Source: Rhabdornis inornatus
Lineage: Eukaryota; Chordata; Aves; Passeriformes; Rhabdornithidae
Length of the DNA: 64,000 nucleotides
Assembly: GCA_013397075.1 (NCBI GenBank)
Contig: VWZS01002579.1
Coordinates: forward strand, 351,074 to 415,073
Reading direction: 5' to 3'
In this document: in pieces, positions 1 through 13,215 of the stretch
Layout of the letters: the number at the start of each line of letters is the position of its first letter
Position numbering within the stretch: the first letter of the stretch is position 1
The notes under the pieces: model-generated
Seen by the model: only the letters and a program-made list of their open reading frames with translations
The model's database searches: none
What the model was told of the DNA's origin: nothing
Translations under genes and position numbers: made by a program

Positions 1-3000
1 GTGACATATCAGACTTCCTGCATGTGCCCTGCTGAGCTCAACTGTGCCTGGGCACTCCAGCCTGCACTTCCCAAGCCTGACTCCCACTCCAAGAGTGCTT
101 TCCTGAGGCATCAGATGGAATGCATGTGTGCAAGGAACGGCTGATCTACACAGCCTGGGTGGTCTTTGCCAGGACATGAGGATATGTGGTGAGCTCTGAG
201 GCATGGCTACATGTCCATGAAACCTGGACAAATACAGAGGAACATGTGCCTGGCCATGGTTATCACATGGAGAGAATGATTTATTGTCCAGGATGGAAAG
301 ACCTGTTCCTCAGGCAGTGGAACTTCACACTGCTAACTCACACACACACAAAAATAAAAGTTAGCAGGGTTTGGGGTTTTTTTGGCTAAATTTTACATCT
401 TTTCCGCAGAAATTTGAAAGTGGGTCTGATGAATGACTAATATCCCATCATTATTTCTTTAGTGGGGAGGAGGTCTCTAACCTGTGTGATATTTTTAAGC
501 TAATAAACTGCTGGTTCTTAACACTAAACTTACCAATCAAATCAGCCTCGTGTCATTTTCCAGTAAACCTTAGCCATCTCCTTTCAGCTGTGGTTAGGTG
601 TTCCCTGCAACTCCTCATAAAATACGGAGCTGTGGTACTCTGCCTGTGGGGAAAAAGCCTGGAGACACATAGTGATGTATCTGTTCAGTAGTATGAAAGA
701 GAAATTCCCTATTCACAGCCCCGCACAGTCAACACTGCCTGCTGGTAAACTTTAAATTGCCTGAGTTGCTTAATGTCGTGATTAAAAGCCATTTGTTTCT
801 TTCTTGTCCTATGCTGTGTTTGGCAAAACAGAAGGGACAAAACTCTCACAATTGCTTGCATGCCCAGCAAACAATTGCACATTGTCCAGTTGTATGGGTT
901 TTTCTTGTTCTTAAAAATATGGTCTAATAACACTATAGATACCAGAGGACCTTTTCATTTGCCCATTGTGAGCAAAATGAAAAGTTGAAGTCTTGAATAA
1001 CAAAGTGTGATTCTGTGACTTGTGAAAATGAGTAGGTATATCCAGCAGCTACAGAAAAATGACAGGACCAAACCTCAAACAAGTCATCATTGTTTCTTCC
1101 CAAAGCTGCAGGAAAAAAAAAAAAGGCTTTGGAATGATATTCAGCTTTTAATTAAGACAAATGAGAAATGTCACGAATAATGCATATTACAGGTTACAGC
1201 AAAACCATGTAGAATGTAGAATTTCTCTTGTAGAATTTCTCCTTAAACACTGATGCAATTCCAAGTCTCATTTAACATGAGTTTTTCTTGAACTTTACTA
1301 CTGTGTCAGAGGCTGAGATACTGCAAATAACTCTAAAACCTGAATAGCAGTCGCTTATGTTCCTAATAGTATGATGAAATATCTGCATCCTCCTGTATTA
1401 AAAATAGAAAATAAAGTAGAGAGAATAAAAAAGAAAACAAAGTATTTGCATTTTGAAAGCCGTAGAATTATATATTTGGAACAGCTCTAAAAGATGAGCT
1501 GCTGTTCAGTGTTATAAATTGAAAAATATTACTGGGAGACCATCTACAGCAATAAAAGGTTTTTTGTTTGGTTGGTTGGGTTTTGTCAGTGATATGCATT
1601 CTTCAGCTGAGGGGAAAAAGTCCATTTCAACAATAAGTGGACATATTTGTGCTCCTATTTTAGGAACATATTCCTTTTATAGGCATTAAACACAGTTTAC
1701 TACTGGAAAATTTTCATTTATTATATCTGCTTCATGTAGGGTCTTTCATGTAAACATTATAAAAAGGATTTAGTGTTGGATTTAGAAGTTGGGGTTTGGG
1801 TTTTTTTGCCCTTTGTTCTCATTTTGTATTTTATTTCTTTAGAGAACTCTTTTTTTCCCCCCCTTTCAGGAAATTTCACATAATCTTTTCCATTCGTCAT
1901 CAGCCAGGTTGCTGATTACCAGAGTAACTGCCAAGCTTTCAACTCCTTGTCATCAATGGGCTGTGAATGACAGACAGCATTAATGTTGGCAAGCTCCCAC
2001 TCTCCTTTTTGCCTTTCCCAAATGTAATTAAACTGCACTAATACAGCAAAAGAAAAGCTGCAGCTTTATTTTACTCACCCTAATAACATAACAATTAAAT
2101 CAGAGAAGCACACAATTCAGTCAAATAAACCCATCACCACAAGGAAATTCAGAGGTAAGGGAAGTGTGGATCTAGTATTTAGAGAGAAACATGAGTAGAG
2201 TCTTCCTTTCCTTTCCTGGCACTCCAGTAACTGCAGTGTTTGACCTTTGGTGAGATGATGAGTCCAGCATCTGAGGAACCACACTCTTACAGCCTGGGCA
2301 AAGGCCTCCAGTGTTTCCTCTCCTGCTGCACCTTTGGCTTAAGCATAAAGGGAATAATGAGCTTCTCCTGCAAATGCTGTCCCCTGGGTAGGGGATGGCT
2401 GGATGGGGGTCAGAATCCAAAAAGGATGGCGATCAGAATGTACAGTTTGGACAGCACGGCACTCCTTGGCCACCAGAAGGACATGGCATTCTCCTGAGCT
2501 TTGAGAAGCCTGGAGTCTTTGTTTTAATGCCTGTAGTGGCTACAGAACAGACAGGAGTCAGGAAGAGGGAGAAACCAGAGTCCCCACCTCACTTGTAGGA
2601 CACTGTGGAAATCTGTAGAATGCACATACACCACTGAAGCAGATAAATTATCAAGAGATGAATATAAATATATATATATATGTATTTCCCTGGATTGAGG
2701 CCAGTGAAGAAGTTACTGGCTCATAGAAAAGCAATGGAATTTCCCCATAAACCTCTGATTTCTCGCAGCAGTGTTCTAGGATGGGAAGCAAGCACTCCTA
2801 AAGAGGCTGAGAACTGCCTGCCATGAGCTCTGTTAGCACAGCTCTGAGGCTGGCAGGAGAGCCTGTCTAATCCTTCAAGCCATCCTTAAAAGTAACACAG
2901 TTGGCTTACAAGACAAAGCAAATTTTCAGTAATGCAAAGGAATAGCTTGACTAAATGCTGACAGAAGAAAATAAAGGCTGTTACACAACTAGCCAGAAAC

Positions 3001-5616
3001 AAGGGGCACCATACTCAAAATGGAAAAGCCAGGACCCTCCTCAGCCTCTATTTGACCAAAGTAGACACAACTTCCCACATGATAACCCTTAGGCCAGCCC
3101 AGCTAAACAGACTAAGTGAGTCTGTCTGCTTGTGCAATTTGGGTGAATAATGGTGACTGTTAGCTGACAGGTGGTACCTTATAAATACAGCCTGTGCCAA
3201 ATTCTCTGAGGAACTGTTCAGTACATACTGTAAGTAAATAAGTAAGTTCTGTGGACTAAGTCATTTGCAAAGCTGAACAAATTGTCCTGCAATGCCAAAA
3301 GCAGTTCAGTATGATGATAATTTTCCAGAGGAAGAAAACTTTGGCTGAAATCATCTTTTAGACAAAGTTTAAAGTAGGATGTTATATTTTTTTTGTAGGT
3401 CTGGGGCTGGGGTGATTTTTTATATGCCTGCCAATGTGGCTAAAGTGTAGCAAACAGCAGAAAGGAAACAAAGGGAGGCATGTGAAACATAAAAATGTAA
3501 ACCCACTGGAGGAAAAGCATAGTTGTATAGGGGAAATACTAAAGTGTTGGAGTTGGAAGTTTCTGTTAATTTGTTCTGATATAGTACTGTTGCTTTAAAC
3601 AGGCAGTTACAAAATGGCCCGAAAGACCTTTTGGTTGAGTGTCATGATTTTCTGCTTGTTTCAGCAAAGATCAAGGCTGCAGTGTTCCAAGCCAGCTCCA
3701 GGCCCGCAGAGGGAGCAACAGCGCATCAAACACCCACCTCATCTGTTTTTGCCATTGAGCAAAGAAAGAAGAGGCCACAAAGGACATGGAAAAAACATAT
3801 CAGAAGGGCATAACTGAGCCTTCAGCTGTCCTTGTGTGTCAACCATAATTCTTGTCTTAAAAAAAAAATAAAAAAATGGCAGATTTGGTTCCTGCGTAGA
3901 AACTACCTTGAGCACTTTAAAAGACTTTTCTCTGAGTTTCCATGAATAGATAATTCCCAAGACCCTGTAAAAATTGAATCTGATTTTCAGACTGAATACT
4001 AAGTGAAGATTGGCAATAGAAATTGGCCCTAAAAATGGGAGAAAATGCTTGTACTGAAAGCAAGGTTTGCAGCATTCAGTGTGGTGGCCTTTGATTGTCG
4101 TAGTGGGCAGCTACATTTGAGGCACTGCTAACTGCTAGAGGCTTTGGTCCAGGACTACTCCTGGCTTACTCACTGCACCTACATAACACCCTGGGCACGT
4201 ATCTTTGAACGAAATATCTTAACAAAGTATCTTAGTATCTTTGAACAAAATAAGATATATTTACAAATAGGTTGGGATCAACCCAAAACTGCTGGCCTGA
4301 AACTGCAACCAAAGCAATGAGGATTGTGTTAAAAAGAATGAATTTAGGTCTGGCACATATAACAATGCGGAGCGAAATGCTACTCTAGGATCTTTGAACA
4401 CCAGAGAGCTCCCCAGAGACTTCCAGATTTGCAGTTTTGAGGGACTTTAGTCCTACCAGGGAAGGTTTTTTCCCGTGTTTTGGAATATTACATAACATTT
4501 ACATAAAAGGGGAAGGAAAGCAATGTTATTTCAATGGTAATTTGTGTGATGCACTATTCAGAGATGAAATGGTTCTTTTGACTTTTCCTCTGTTAACTGA
4601 CCAAGGCTGCAAACCTCATTTTCAATTAGACACAGATGCTACTGTTTATGGACTGGATATTGATACAGGAATTAAAATTACTTAATAGGATGACAGCCTA
4701 TTAAGAGTAAAAGGCTAACCTCTTATGGGAAAAATTACCTTATATTCTGCAAGTGCTTAATACTGTAGAATATGTTCACAACTACCTGTAGGAAAGAGGC
4801 TTCTGGTGGGAATGGACCAGCAGTGGTTCTTGAGATTCAGAACCAGAAGGACAACTTACTTCTACCACAGACTGGAATAACTGATGCTATGGTTTTGTAG
4901 TAACCCAAAAGCGTGGACTGAGGCTTAACATCGACTGCTGTTGATGTCTTGTCCAAATAACTTTAATGTGATTGCAAATGCCAGCCTGAACAAGTAAGGA
5001 GGAGCAAAGAATTGATTGTTCAGGGCAATGAACACATTTGGGGAAAGGTGATTTTTTTCCTCCTCTCCTGTATTTTTCAGAAGTGCAAATCCAGTGGAAC
5101 AGTTGCCCCAGGGATTCCCAAGAAACTGAGTGATTCCCACAGAGAGAATCTGCTGCCAAGAGTACTGTGTCACTTGCAACAGCCATCCTGGAATCTAATC
5201 TGTCCCAGTGTGAGTGAAAACTCCTAAGCTTTTTTCACCTGAGTGAAAACTGCATTCACAGTGGAACAGCTCAGAGCTTGCCATCAAGTTCTGTATAAAA
5301 GATGAGAGGAAAGCAGAAGATTATAAACTTTATTAGCTGGCTCTAGATCTACTGAAAAAGAAGGATGCAGTGTAATGCCATAATTTAAAAACTGCTGGCA
5401 ATTTGAGGTGTTGTAAAGTGGTATGATCTCATTTGCATGGGTTACAAATGGATGTAGAAGTTGCTAGGAACCATTGAGACACAGGAAAAGCCTCTCCTGA
5501 GCAGGATTTTGCTAAGCAGATATTTCTGATATTTTTAATAAGGACTAGTATTTATTATTTGCTTGAGAATTTTGCAGTAGTTCCCAAAATTATATAAAGA
5601 TGACTCGGGAAGGCAT
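1..5616. other. Intergenic DNA, no gene seen
   Basis: AT-rich unique sequence. Open frames are all under 100 codons, overlap on both strands and lack recognisable content. An (AT)n run lies at 2.67 kb. A regulatory-looking stretch at 1.88-2.06 kb is listed as a finding. Confidence 0.7.
2666..2682. repeat. (AT)n microsatellite
   Basis: A short alternating AT run, continued by TGTAT. Confidence 0.9.
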
Positions 5617-6010
5617 TGTCAGGGCCCTGATTGTACTAGTAAGTCTTGATGTCCCTGACCAGCCCCCCCTGAGCCCTCTACCCACATTCCTTGAGAGACC
5701 AGGAGCTTTATTTAAGCTCAGCCCCAGCCTTTTATTCTCTTTTTAAGCTTTGCTGGAGAAGTTATGGGTTAGAGCTATGCTATGCAGCCAGATTTGAACC
5801 CATGCTCTGACTTCCTAGCTTGACCTGAACCTGTCTCATCATCACAATCTTGCCTGAAGACCTGGATTCTTCATTGGACATGGCCACCATCTCTGGATTT
5901 GTACCTACAGGTATCCTGAATCTCTGTGGGATGGAGCTTGGCCTATGAGGCACCTGCCTTGGTGGCCACAGAATTCCCCTTGGCCCGCCTTCCTTTAGGA
6001 AATAGCCCTG
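5617..6010 (+). mobile_element. Possible degraded LTR-like element
   Basis: From TGTCAGGGCCCTGATTG onward this block is more GC rich than its surroundings. It carries a TTTATTTAAGC run before a CAGCCCCAGCC stretch, reminiscent of an LTR promoter and leader. I have a weak impression of similarity to interspersed bird repeats. The 3' end is not defined and no target duplication was seen. It could be ordinary unique DNA. Confidence 0.25.
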
Positions 6011-9000
6011 CCCAGCTTGCTTCCTCACAGATACAAAATAGAGCAGACTGTAGCAAAGAGGATTAATTAAATGTGAAATTTTGGGGTGGCTCATACACAG
6101 GTCAGAAAGAAGTTTTAAACTGAAAGTGTGCAGATTGTGAGACTATAGCAAATTATTAAATACCTACCATCTTGGTGCAATAACTTCTGATATGATAGTG
6201 GAGGAATTTGGAGTGGATGCTGGCAGTTCAGCTGACTTTCTTACCAACAAGAGGCAGAAATTAGCAGCTTTTGAAGCTGTAGGAGTTTAGGCTAGTGCTC
6301 CTCTCTCTTGTTTGATGGCTGAAGACTTTGGGAAATCTTCTACCTGGAGGTTTTTTGTGGAGTAGCAATTATTTAGGTCATTCATAAGCCCTTAATTCCA
6401 AAGGGAGAAAAAAACAAAACATCCTATGCTTGCTGGATATGTTTAAAAACAACCAGTGATAAATGGGGCTATCTGGTGAACTGGTGTTCTGAGCATGTAA
6501 GCCAGAAGTACTCCCCTACTCTTCGGTGTGGGTGCTGTGCTGAGACAAGACCCAGAGCACGAGTCCTTAATTCAAAGGAAACTTGGAGCTTCTCAGCTGG
6601 GGAGATCAGGACTGCAGGGTGTTCCAGAGGTGACTCTTTTTCAGTAGCAGCAGTGCCATTCCGCAGATAAAGGGGGGTTGTTAAAAGCATCTCAGGCCCT
6701 GTTTGATTTTACTGGATCTAAGATAGTTCCTAAGTTTCTGGCAAACTTTGGAGATGATCATGTCCTCCCCACAGAACACACCACAGATGGAACTGCTTGG
6801 AACTGGGAGTTTGAGTCCCTATCACTGCTTTGTGAAGTCAATGCTCATTTTATCTGTGATAATCACTGAGCAGCTGAATGGTTTGGGGAACTTCCAGTTC
6901 AGAAGAATTCCTGAAAATATCTCACTTAGATTTGATTTGGACTGGAATCAAGTCTGAAAAGCCCCCTCAAATTTCCATTGAACTGCAAATCTTGCTTTTG
7001 AGCCAAATTTGATTGGAAAACTTAAGCTGCCTAAACCTTGGATAGGGCCCTACATGAATCTGATGTGAATGCAAGTAGTGTCATTGGAGATAATTTGGGG
7101 TTCAGTCCTGGATATAAATTGTCATGTCCAAATGAGGCATTTCCAGGGTTAAGATTGTCCTTCTCCCTTTCTCATCCTAAAATTTGGGAGAGTACTTGTC
7201 AATCTCAAAATTGCAAAGGCCATTTCAGTAAGAAGCTGTCCCCCCTGCCCCCCTCATTAGGACACCACATATGGGGTGCCACAGCCACAAATTCCTGCTC
7301 ATACACCTGACACTACTCAGGAGCCTTTAGTCATTTGTCCCTGCAAGCAGCCTGAAAGGAACCTGGGCATTGAGTGGAAAACTACAAAGACAGGTGCACT
7401 GAGCTACAATTTGGAGTAAAACACGAAAGCACCCTAATAGATAGGACACTATCCTATAGATACTATAGAGCTACACTATAGATAGCTGCTAAAAGTTATG
7501 TAATTTGTATTGAATCCTCTAGAAAGACTCTTTTATTTCCCTTTGAAGGTGACATATAGGTGTCAACCTTCTGTCTTAAGCTGCTGTGATGAGTAAGTGA
7601 AGTTAACAGATAGGGCTGTGAGTTTCTTGAATCAGATCCTAGCACCTCCATTATAATTCTAGTAAGCCATAGGAAGTTGTAAATCTTCTTCAATAAATAC
7701 TGCAGTAGAAGTGATGGAGATTTCAATCCAAACAAAGTTATTTATCCAGAATCAAAGACACAAAGAGTCTTCTTTGAGTACCCTTCTGCTCAGGCCATCA
7801 GGGTGGCATCAGAGAAATAGCTGATCAACATGTTTCTCCTCCAACTGGAGCAATCTGCAATAGCCAAAGCTGTGAGTCAGCAGGTAAGAGGTGTTATAAC
7901 ACACATGTGTTACTTGCTAGAATAGTTTTGACAGTTTAGAAACTAGTTTCTTTAATTCACTGCATAGATCCAGTTTGTCATCTTGCTGTTTGAGAATGCA
8001 CAGTAGGAAGAAAAAAAATGTTGGCACAGGGAGATGTGGATCCTTTCACACTAAAGTTAAGGAATAGGGACAAGCACAAAGGAAAATTCCACAGCAGAAC
8101 TTTTTTGTTCACAGTGCCAAGAAAAAGCATGAAAGATGATACTATTAAGGTTGGAAAATAGGAATCTCATGCCACTGATGTTAGAACCTCGGAAATAATG
8201 TGTCAAAGATGTGGGAACATTTAGAATACAATCTTTTACTGTTTCAATGTCATCAACATGTTGTTCTCGCTATTTTCTGAGACAGAAGAATTTATTGAGT
8301 CAATTTGTCTTCAACATGTTAAATGTACTACGTGTAGGAGGGCAAGTTAACCTTATTTATATAGTATTACAAGGGAGAATGCTAACTCACTTTTGCACCC
8401 TTGAAAACCGTATTTCTTCTGACAGAAAATGCCATACATTCAACACTCAGGCAGGTGTGAGAATACTGTTTAAAAGAATGGCTTCAACAAAGAAGAAATA
8501 TACTGGGGGGTAGCCCAACCTGTAGCGTTGAAGATAAACAGAAAAGTTTATTCAGCTCTTGTTACTTTGCTTAAACTGCGCTCAGACCAGGTACTCATCC
8601 ATCTTCCCTACACAAATTATCTCTCAGAATGAGACCCTAAGATATCTTTTCTTGCTGACCTTGAAATATTGGTCCCCTTTCTGCTTCATGCATTGCTTCA
8701 ATCTTGCTCCACTTTTTTTGCTTAATTTTGTGCTGCTCTTTGTGATTTACAGGAAGATATTTTTCTCTTTTTCTGCCTTGATGTTAACTTTGTTACCCCT
8801 TTCCTGCAGATGTTGGAAGAGCAAATGAAACTCAACCTTTTGCATTTTTCTTATCTTTAACCCTGGCCACTTCATATCTGCTATGTGATCCCAAGGGTCT
8901 CAGTTCTCCAGTCTGCTCCTTCTGACTGAGTTGGTTTCTTGTCACTGTCTGGTACAACCTGTGCAATACAACATCTCTCTCTGCTGCTGCACATACTCAA

Positions 9001-11043
9001 ATCCAGCTGGAAGTTAGGCTACTTTGTGCTAATTCCACATCTTGGGGCAATATTCAAGAGGCTCCACCTCTCCGAGTTGCTTCTGACTGAGGTGCTCTTC
9101 CTGTAAGTGACATTCATAGTACTGAACTTCTGTGGCTGTTCTTTTCACGTCCCCTTTCCCACTTGGTAGCTGCCAAAACCCTTTGGTCTTTTCCCTGTTA
9201 CTTTTCCTATATACCTGTTTCCTGTACACACACAACTGAGATTGTGACTGTATGTATTCCTGTACCTATGTTCACTGATATTTTCCTGCAATCTGTTTGA
9301 GATCAGCAGTTGTTTATTTGAAACTTCACCCTGAAAATATAATTTAAATATATGCTCTTTACATTTTAAACTTTTGCCCTTTTCATTTGTCCCTGCACAA
9401 ATTTCCCTTCTCAAAGCACATCATTCCTCCAGTCTCATCTTTTTCAGCCCTTACTTTTTATGTTTTCTACGCAGCTTTGTATTTCCTCCACTTTCAATGG
9501 CTGTTGATCAAACCTCAACTTGTACATTTCTGCAGAGCAGTCATCTCATATAATTAAAATATCTAGCAGCCCTTTTACCCCCTAGCAAAGGTAGGTTTCG
9601 TAATATTTCTAGACCATTAATTAATCCTTAAATGCCTTCCTGTTTCTGAGAGGGATGCCATATGTTTGACTTTCCCCCCTTCAAGCAGAGGTGACATAGC
9701 TGCTTTTGCTAATCATGTGAAAGGTGATATCATATGCAGAAAGAGGATAACAGGCAGGCTGAAGCCAAACAAGTCTAAAGGGTTCACAACTTGAGAGGCA
9801 TGGTCTGACACCTCTCTCCTTTTCCTCTCCACTCTGCCAAATATTTCTTCAAAACATGACTGGCTTCTTCTCTTGCTAAAATGGGGGTCTTTGCCATAAT
9901 GTGTCTTATGTCATAGATACTACAATCTGTTCTCCTTTGGCTCTATAACAGCAACCTTCCTTATTCAAGCAAAGCCACTAGAAGCCACAGTCCTTGGATG
10001 TCAGTCTCAAAGCTCAGTCTCTCTTTCCCTCTCCAATTTAAATTGTTGTATCAGCTTTTCACACTGAGCAGAACGTCATCAGTTGCCTTTCAGCACTCAG
10101 TGCTTGTCTGGTGACATTTCTGTCAGCTTGAACCCAGCAAACACCCTGCTTCTACAAACTGGTACAGACCATCCTCCTTCCCTGCTCTCTTAAACCAAAT
10201 CCATGTGCCTGGAATCTTGTGCTTGATGTTGTGCCTTGCAGCCTCACGTATCAGCTGCACTGCAATAATCTTCTCATTCTTCTGAATCTTGTCATTAATG
10301 ATATTAAATGTCCAAAATAAACAGTCCAGCTCTTAAATATCAAAACCAGGCTTGTGCTTCACGGAGATGTACATCTCATTGTTCACTGTGGTGTCTCAAA
10401 GAAGAGCAATCTCTGACTGAAAATTTTGTAATGTTTGAAATGTTTGAATGCCTGCTCTTGCACACATGGATCCCTGACGACTAAAAATATCCTAATCTAA
10501 ATAACCCTCTTTTCCTCAGCAGAGCTAATTGTAATGTTTCTGGTCACTTAATTCACTAATGCTTGAAAAATTTGGTTAGTCTGGAACCCTTGCTGTCTGG
10601 CAAATTCGTTAAAAACTGTTAATGACTTGTGGAGGTACTCTGGGAGAGATAGATGTGCATGTGCACACCGAGAATATGAATGCACAAATGAAAACCCTAG
10701 AAAGAAGCTTTTCATGTTTGTGGACACAATATTTACCTGTTTTATTGTTACACACTATGTTTATCTCCCCTCACTTACATACCTGATAACATTGCCTCAC
10801 TTTCTACTACTTTTATTGGGTGTAATGCATTCTTATATCAGCACTCCCTTAAGTTTCCGTGGATTTGAGGTTACAGGTGGGATGAGATTTCCTTCTCCTC
10901 TCTTGTAGTTCAGATCATCACCCGCCAAAACAGGCCTGCAAAAATACCAGGTGTCTGTATCCTGTGAACATATAAAATAATTTATGTAAACTGCTTTCAA
11001 GGAACTCTGCAAGTTTGTGGGTTTGAGAATATTTTTACTTTTA

Positions 11044-11076
11044 TTTTTCACCTACCTTTACAAGGTAGGTGAAAAA
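11044..11076. repeat. Perfect 14-bp inverted repeat with 5-base loop
   Basis: TTTTTCACCTACCT at 11,044-11,057 is followed by the loop TTACA and its exact complement AGGTAGGTGAAAAA at 11,063-11,076. The stem is too short for a typical microRNA precursor on its own. Confidence 0.95.
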
Positions 11077-13164
11077 ATAGTTCTGAACCAATGTGTATAG
11101 ATGGAGAAGTTGGTTACTTCTCTCAGTTTCATTCCTTTTCTTGAAAGAACAAAGAGCTCTGATGGCAGAGATCACATCTATATCTGCACTTTGGACAGTG
11201 GCAAGCACTCAATACAGTCATTGGTACATGGGAAGGCCAATTCATAAATAGGAGTGCTTTAATAACATTTCTAAACTCAGAATTTGGGCACTCTGTTAAG
11301 GTCCTCCAGGGCTCACACAATGTGAATCCAATTGGTAATAATGTTGGGAGCTTTATAAAAGGAAGACTAAACAAAAATAAATTTTAAAAACCCCAAAAAA
11401 TCATCAAAACTCTCACTTAAGACCTAAAATTTTGGTATTATTCAACCACAAAGCAAAATAGGGTGAGAAATACAACTGTAGCTGTTGAAATAGGTCTGGA
11501 AGAATCTCCACTTAGTTTAAGTGATGCAAATCCTTCAAAAGGCAAGAGATCAGTGTGCTAGAGCAGGGAAGATATGAGTTATTTCTCTAGAGTGGATGAA
11601 ATGACTGTGATATAAAAATAACTTTTTTATATCTGATGGTGTTAGGGTTTTAGCTAAAGTGTACTTGCACTAAGAAAGCATGACTTGTAATGGGACACTG
11701 CAAAATGAGGTCTGTGCCCATACTGTAACCTTCACGTTTTTGGATTTTACTGTGAATGTAATGAATTGGAGATAGGTTTGTCTAAATATGAGCAACAACA
11801 AGTGAGGTACTTAAAATTCAGGGTAAAAGAAGAAAACAAGATGGAGTTGCAGTGTCCCTGTAAGCTCTGTGGAGCAGGCTCTGATTCTTTCTCAGCACTT
11901 GCACCATGCCCAGATTAATAGAAGGACCCTAATTATGGATCTGGAGCAAGAGAATAGAAGATAAATTAATCTTCAAGAGACCCAAATCACAAAGCAATGG
12001 CATCTGAGAGGAAAATGCCATCAAACATGCTAGAATTAAATCTACTGAGGGGATGCTTAGTCAGAAGATTTTATGAAGTTGGGTGCTTTGTCTAAAAAAT
12101 TCCTATTACATTCTGCATGCATATTAGGCAATGATTTCCAGCTTCCTAAATTTGTTATTTGGTTTTTTTTTTTCCTAATTACTCTCCTTAATTTTGTTTC
12201 ATTACTTCTCACAATGTTAAACCACATAAAAGAACATCTACAAAGTGAATTGCACTTATCATTATCCAAAATGAAAGTATAAAAAACCCCTAGACCTGTT
12301 AATTCTGCAGCTGCTGAGGTAAGGTCACCACAAAGGAAGATTCTTCGGTCTAGACTCAGTTCTACCAATAAGTGATTCTGGGTGCCATGCAGCTTTCACT
12401 GATGTTAATATTAAAACTCAGAGTTTAGTGACTTGTTTTGAGTCATGCAATCTTACACCTTGATTTACTTGGACAGAAAAGGAACTGAATGAAGAATAGA
12501 ATAGAATACTTACCTTTTTTTTCCCTGAAAAAACAATTATAGGGGGGGATGAAAAAGAGGAATGAACAAACTACTGGGAAAGGGAAGAATATATCTGAAC
12601 AGGAGAGAAATTGAGAGATTTGAGCTGCTACACAGAGGATTTCTAAGCAATGCTCAGATGCGCCCTTTGACTTAGTCTTGTACCTAAAGTCCCTGTGAGG
12701 TAAACCTGAGTTTATAGCTTTAATGCTTGGCTCTGGGGAGTTTGGTGGAGTCTCTGCTTTCCAGGAAAAGCCCTAACTAGACAGAAGATGATATTTTGGA
12801 ATAGCTCTATCTTCAAATTCCCTTTCATATTTTTGCTTTTTCTCCAAAACTGTCCTAACCATTCAACTACACAATGCCAAATAATAACCTCACCTTCATT
12901 TAAACTACTTTCCTTATGAATCTGGCCACTTCTTTCCAAATCTTCATTCCTCAGAAATAAAACACTTCAGGTCAAACAAAATGTTTCCTTTCACTTGAAA
13001 AGGAATGTTTTTCCTTTCTTTAAAGCTAAAAGTGCAACTATGGGTCATACTGAAGCCAAATGTATATTAGATTCTGCTACCAAAATCATTTATTAGCACA
13101 ACTCTATGGCAGGGTGTTTTTCATGGCAAATTAACTACTGTAGTGTGCCTTTGGACCTTTGGAT

Positions 13165-13215
13165 GAAAGGGATTATAGAACTGGAAGAGATCATTAGGTC
13201 TATTTAATTTGTCTT
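13165..13215 (-). mobile_element. Possible old L3/CR1-like fragment
   Basis: GGGATTATAGAACTGGAAGA then GATCATTAGGTCTATTTAAT reads like the reverse complement of an L3/CR1-type 3' tail (atagaactggaagagacct...). It is short and weak. Confidence 0.35.

Noticed and set aside
4437..4685. 82-codon plus-strand open frame with a retroviral- or enzyme-like feel (LDTDATVYGLDIDTG)
   Set aside because: It is too short and isolated, and has no recognisable active-site motif or flanking coding sequence.
5790..5805. GATTTGAACCC, resembling a tRNA B box
   Set aside because: No matching A box, cloverleaf or terminator T-run at the right spacing.
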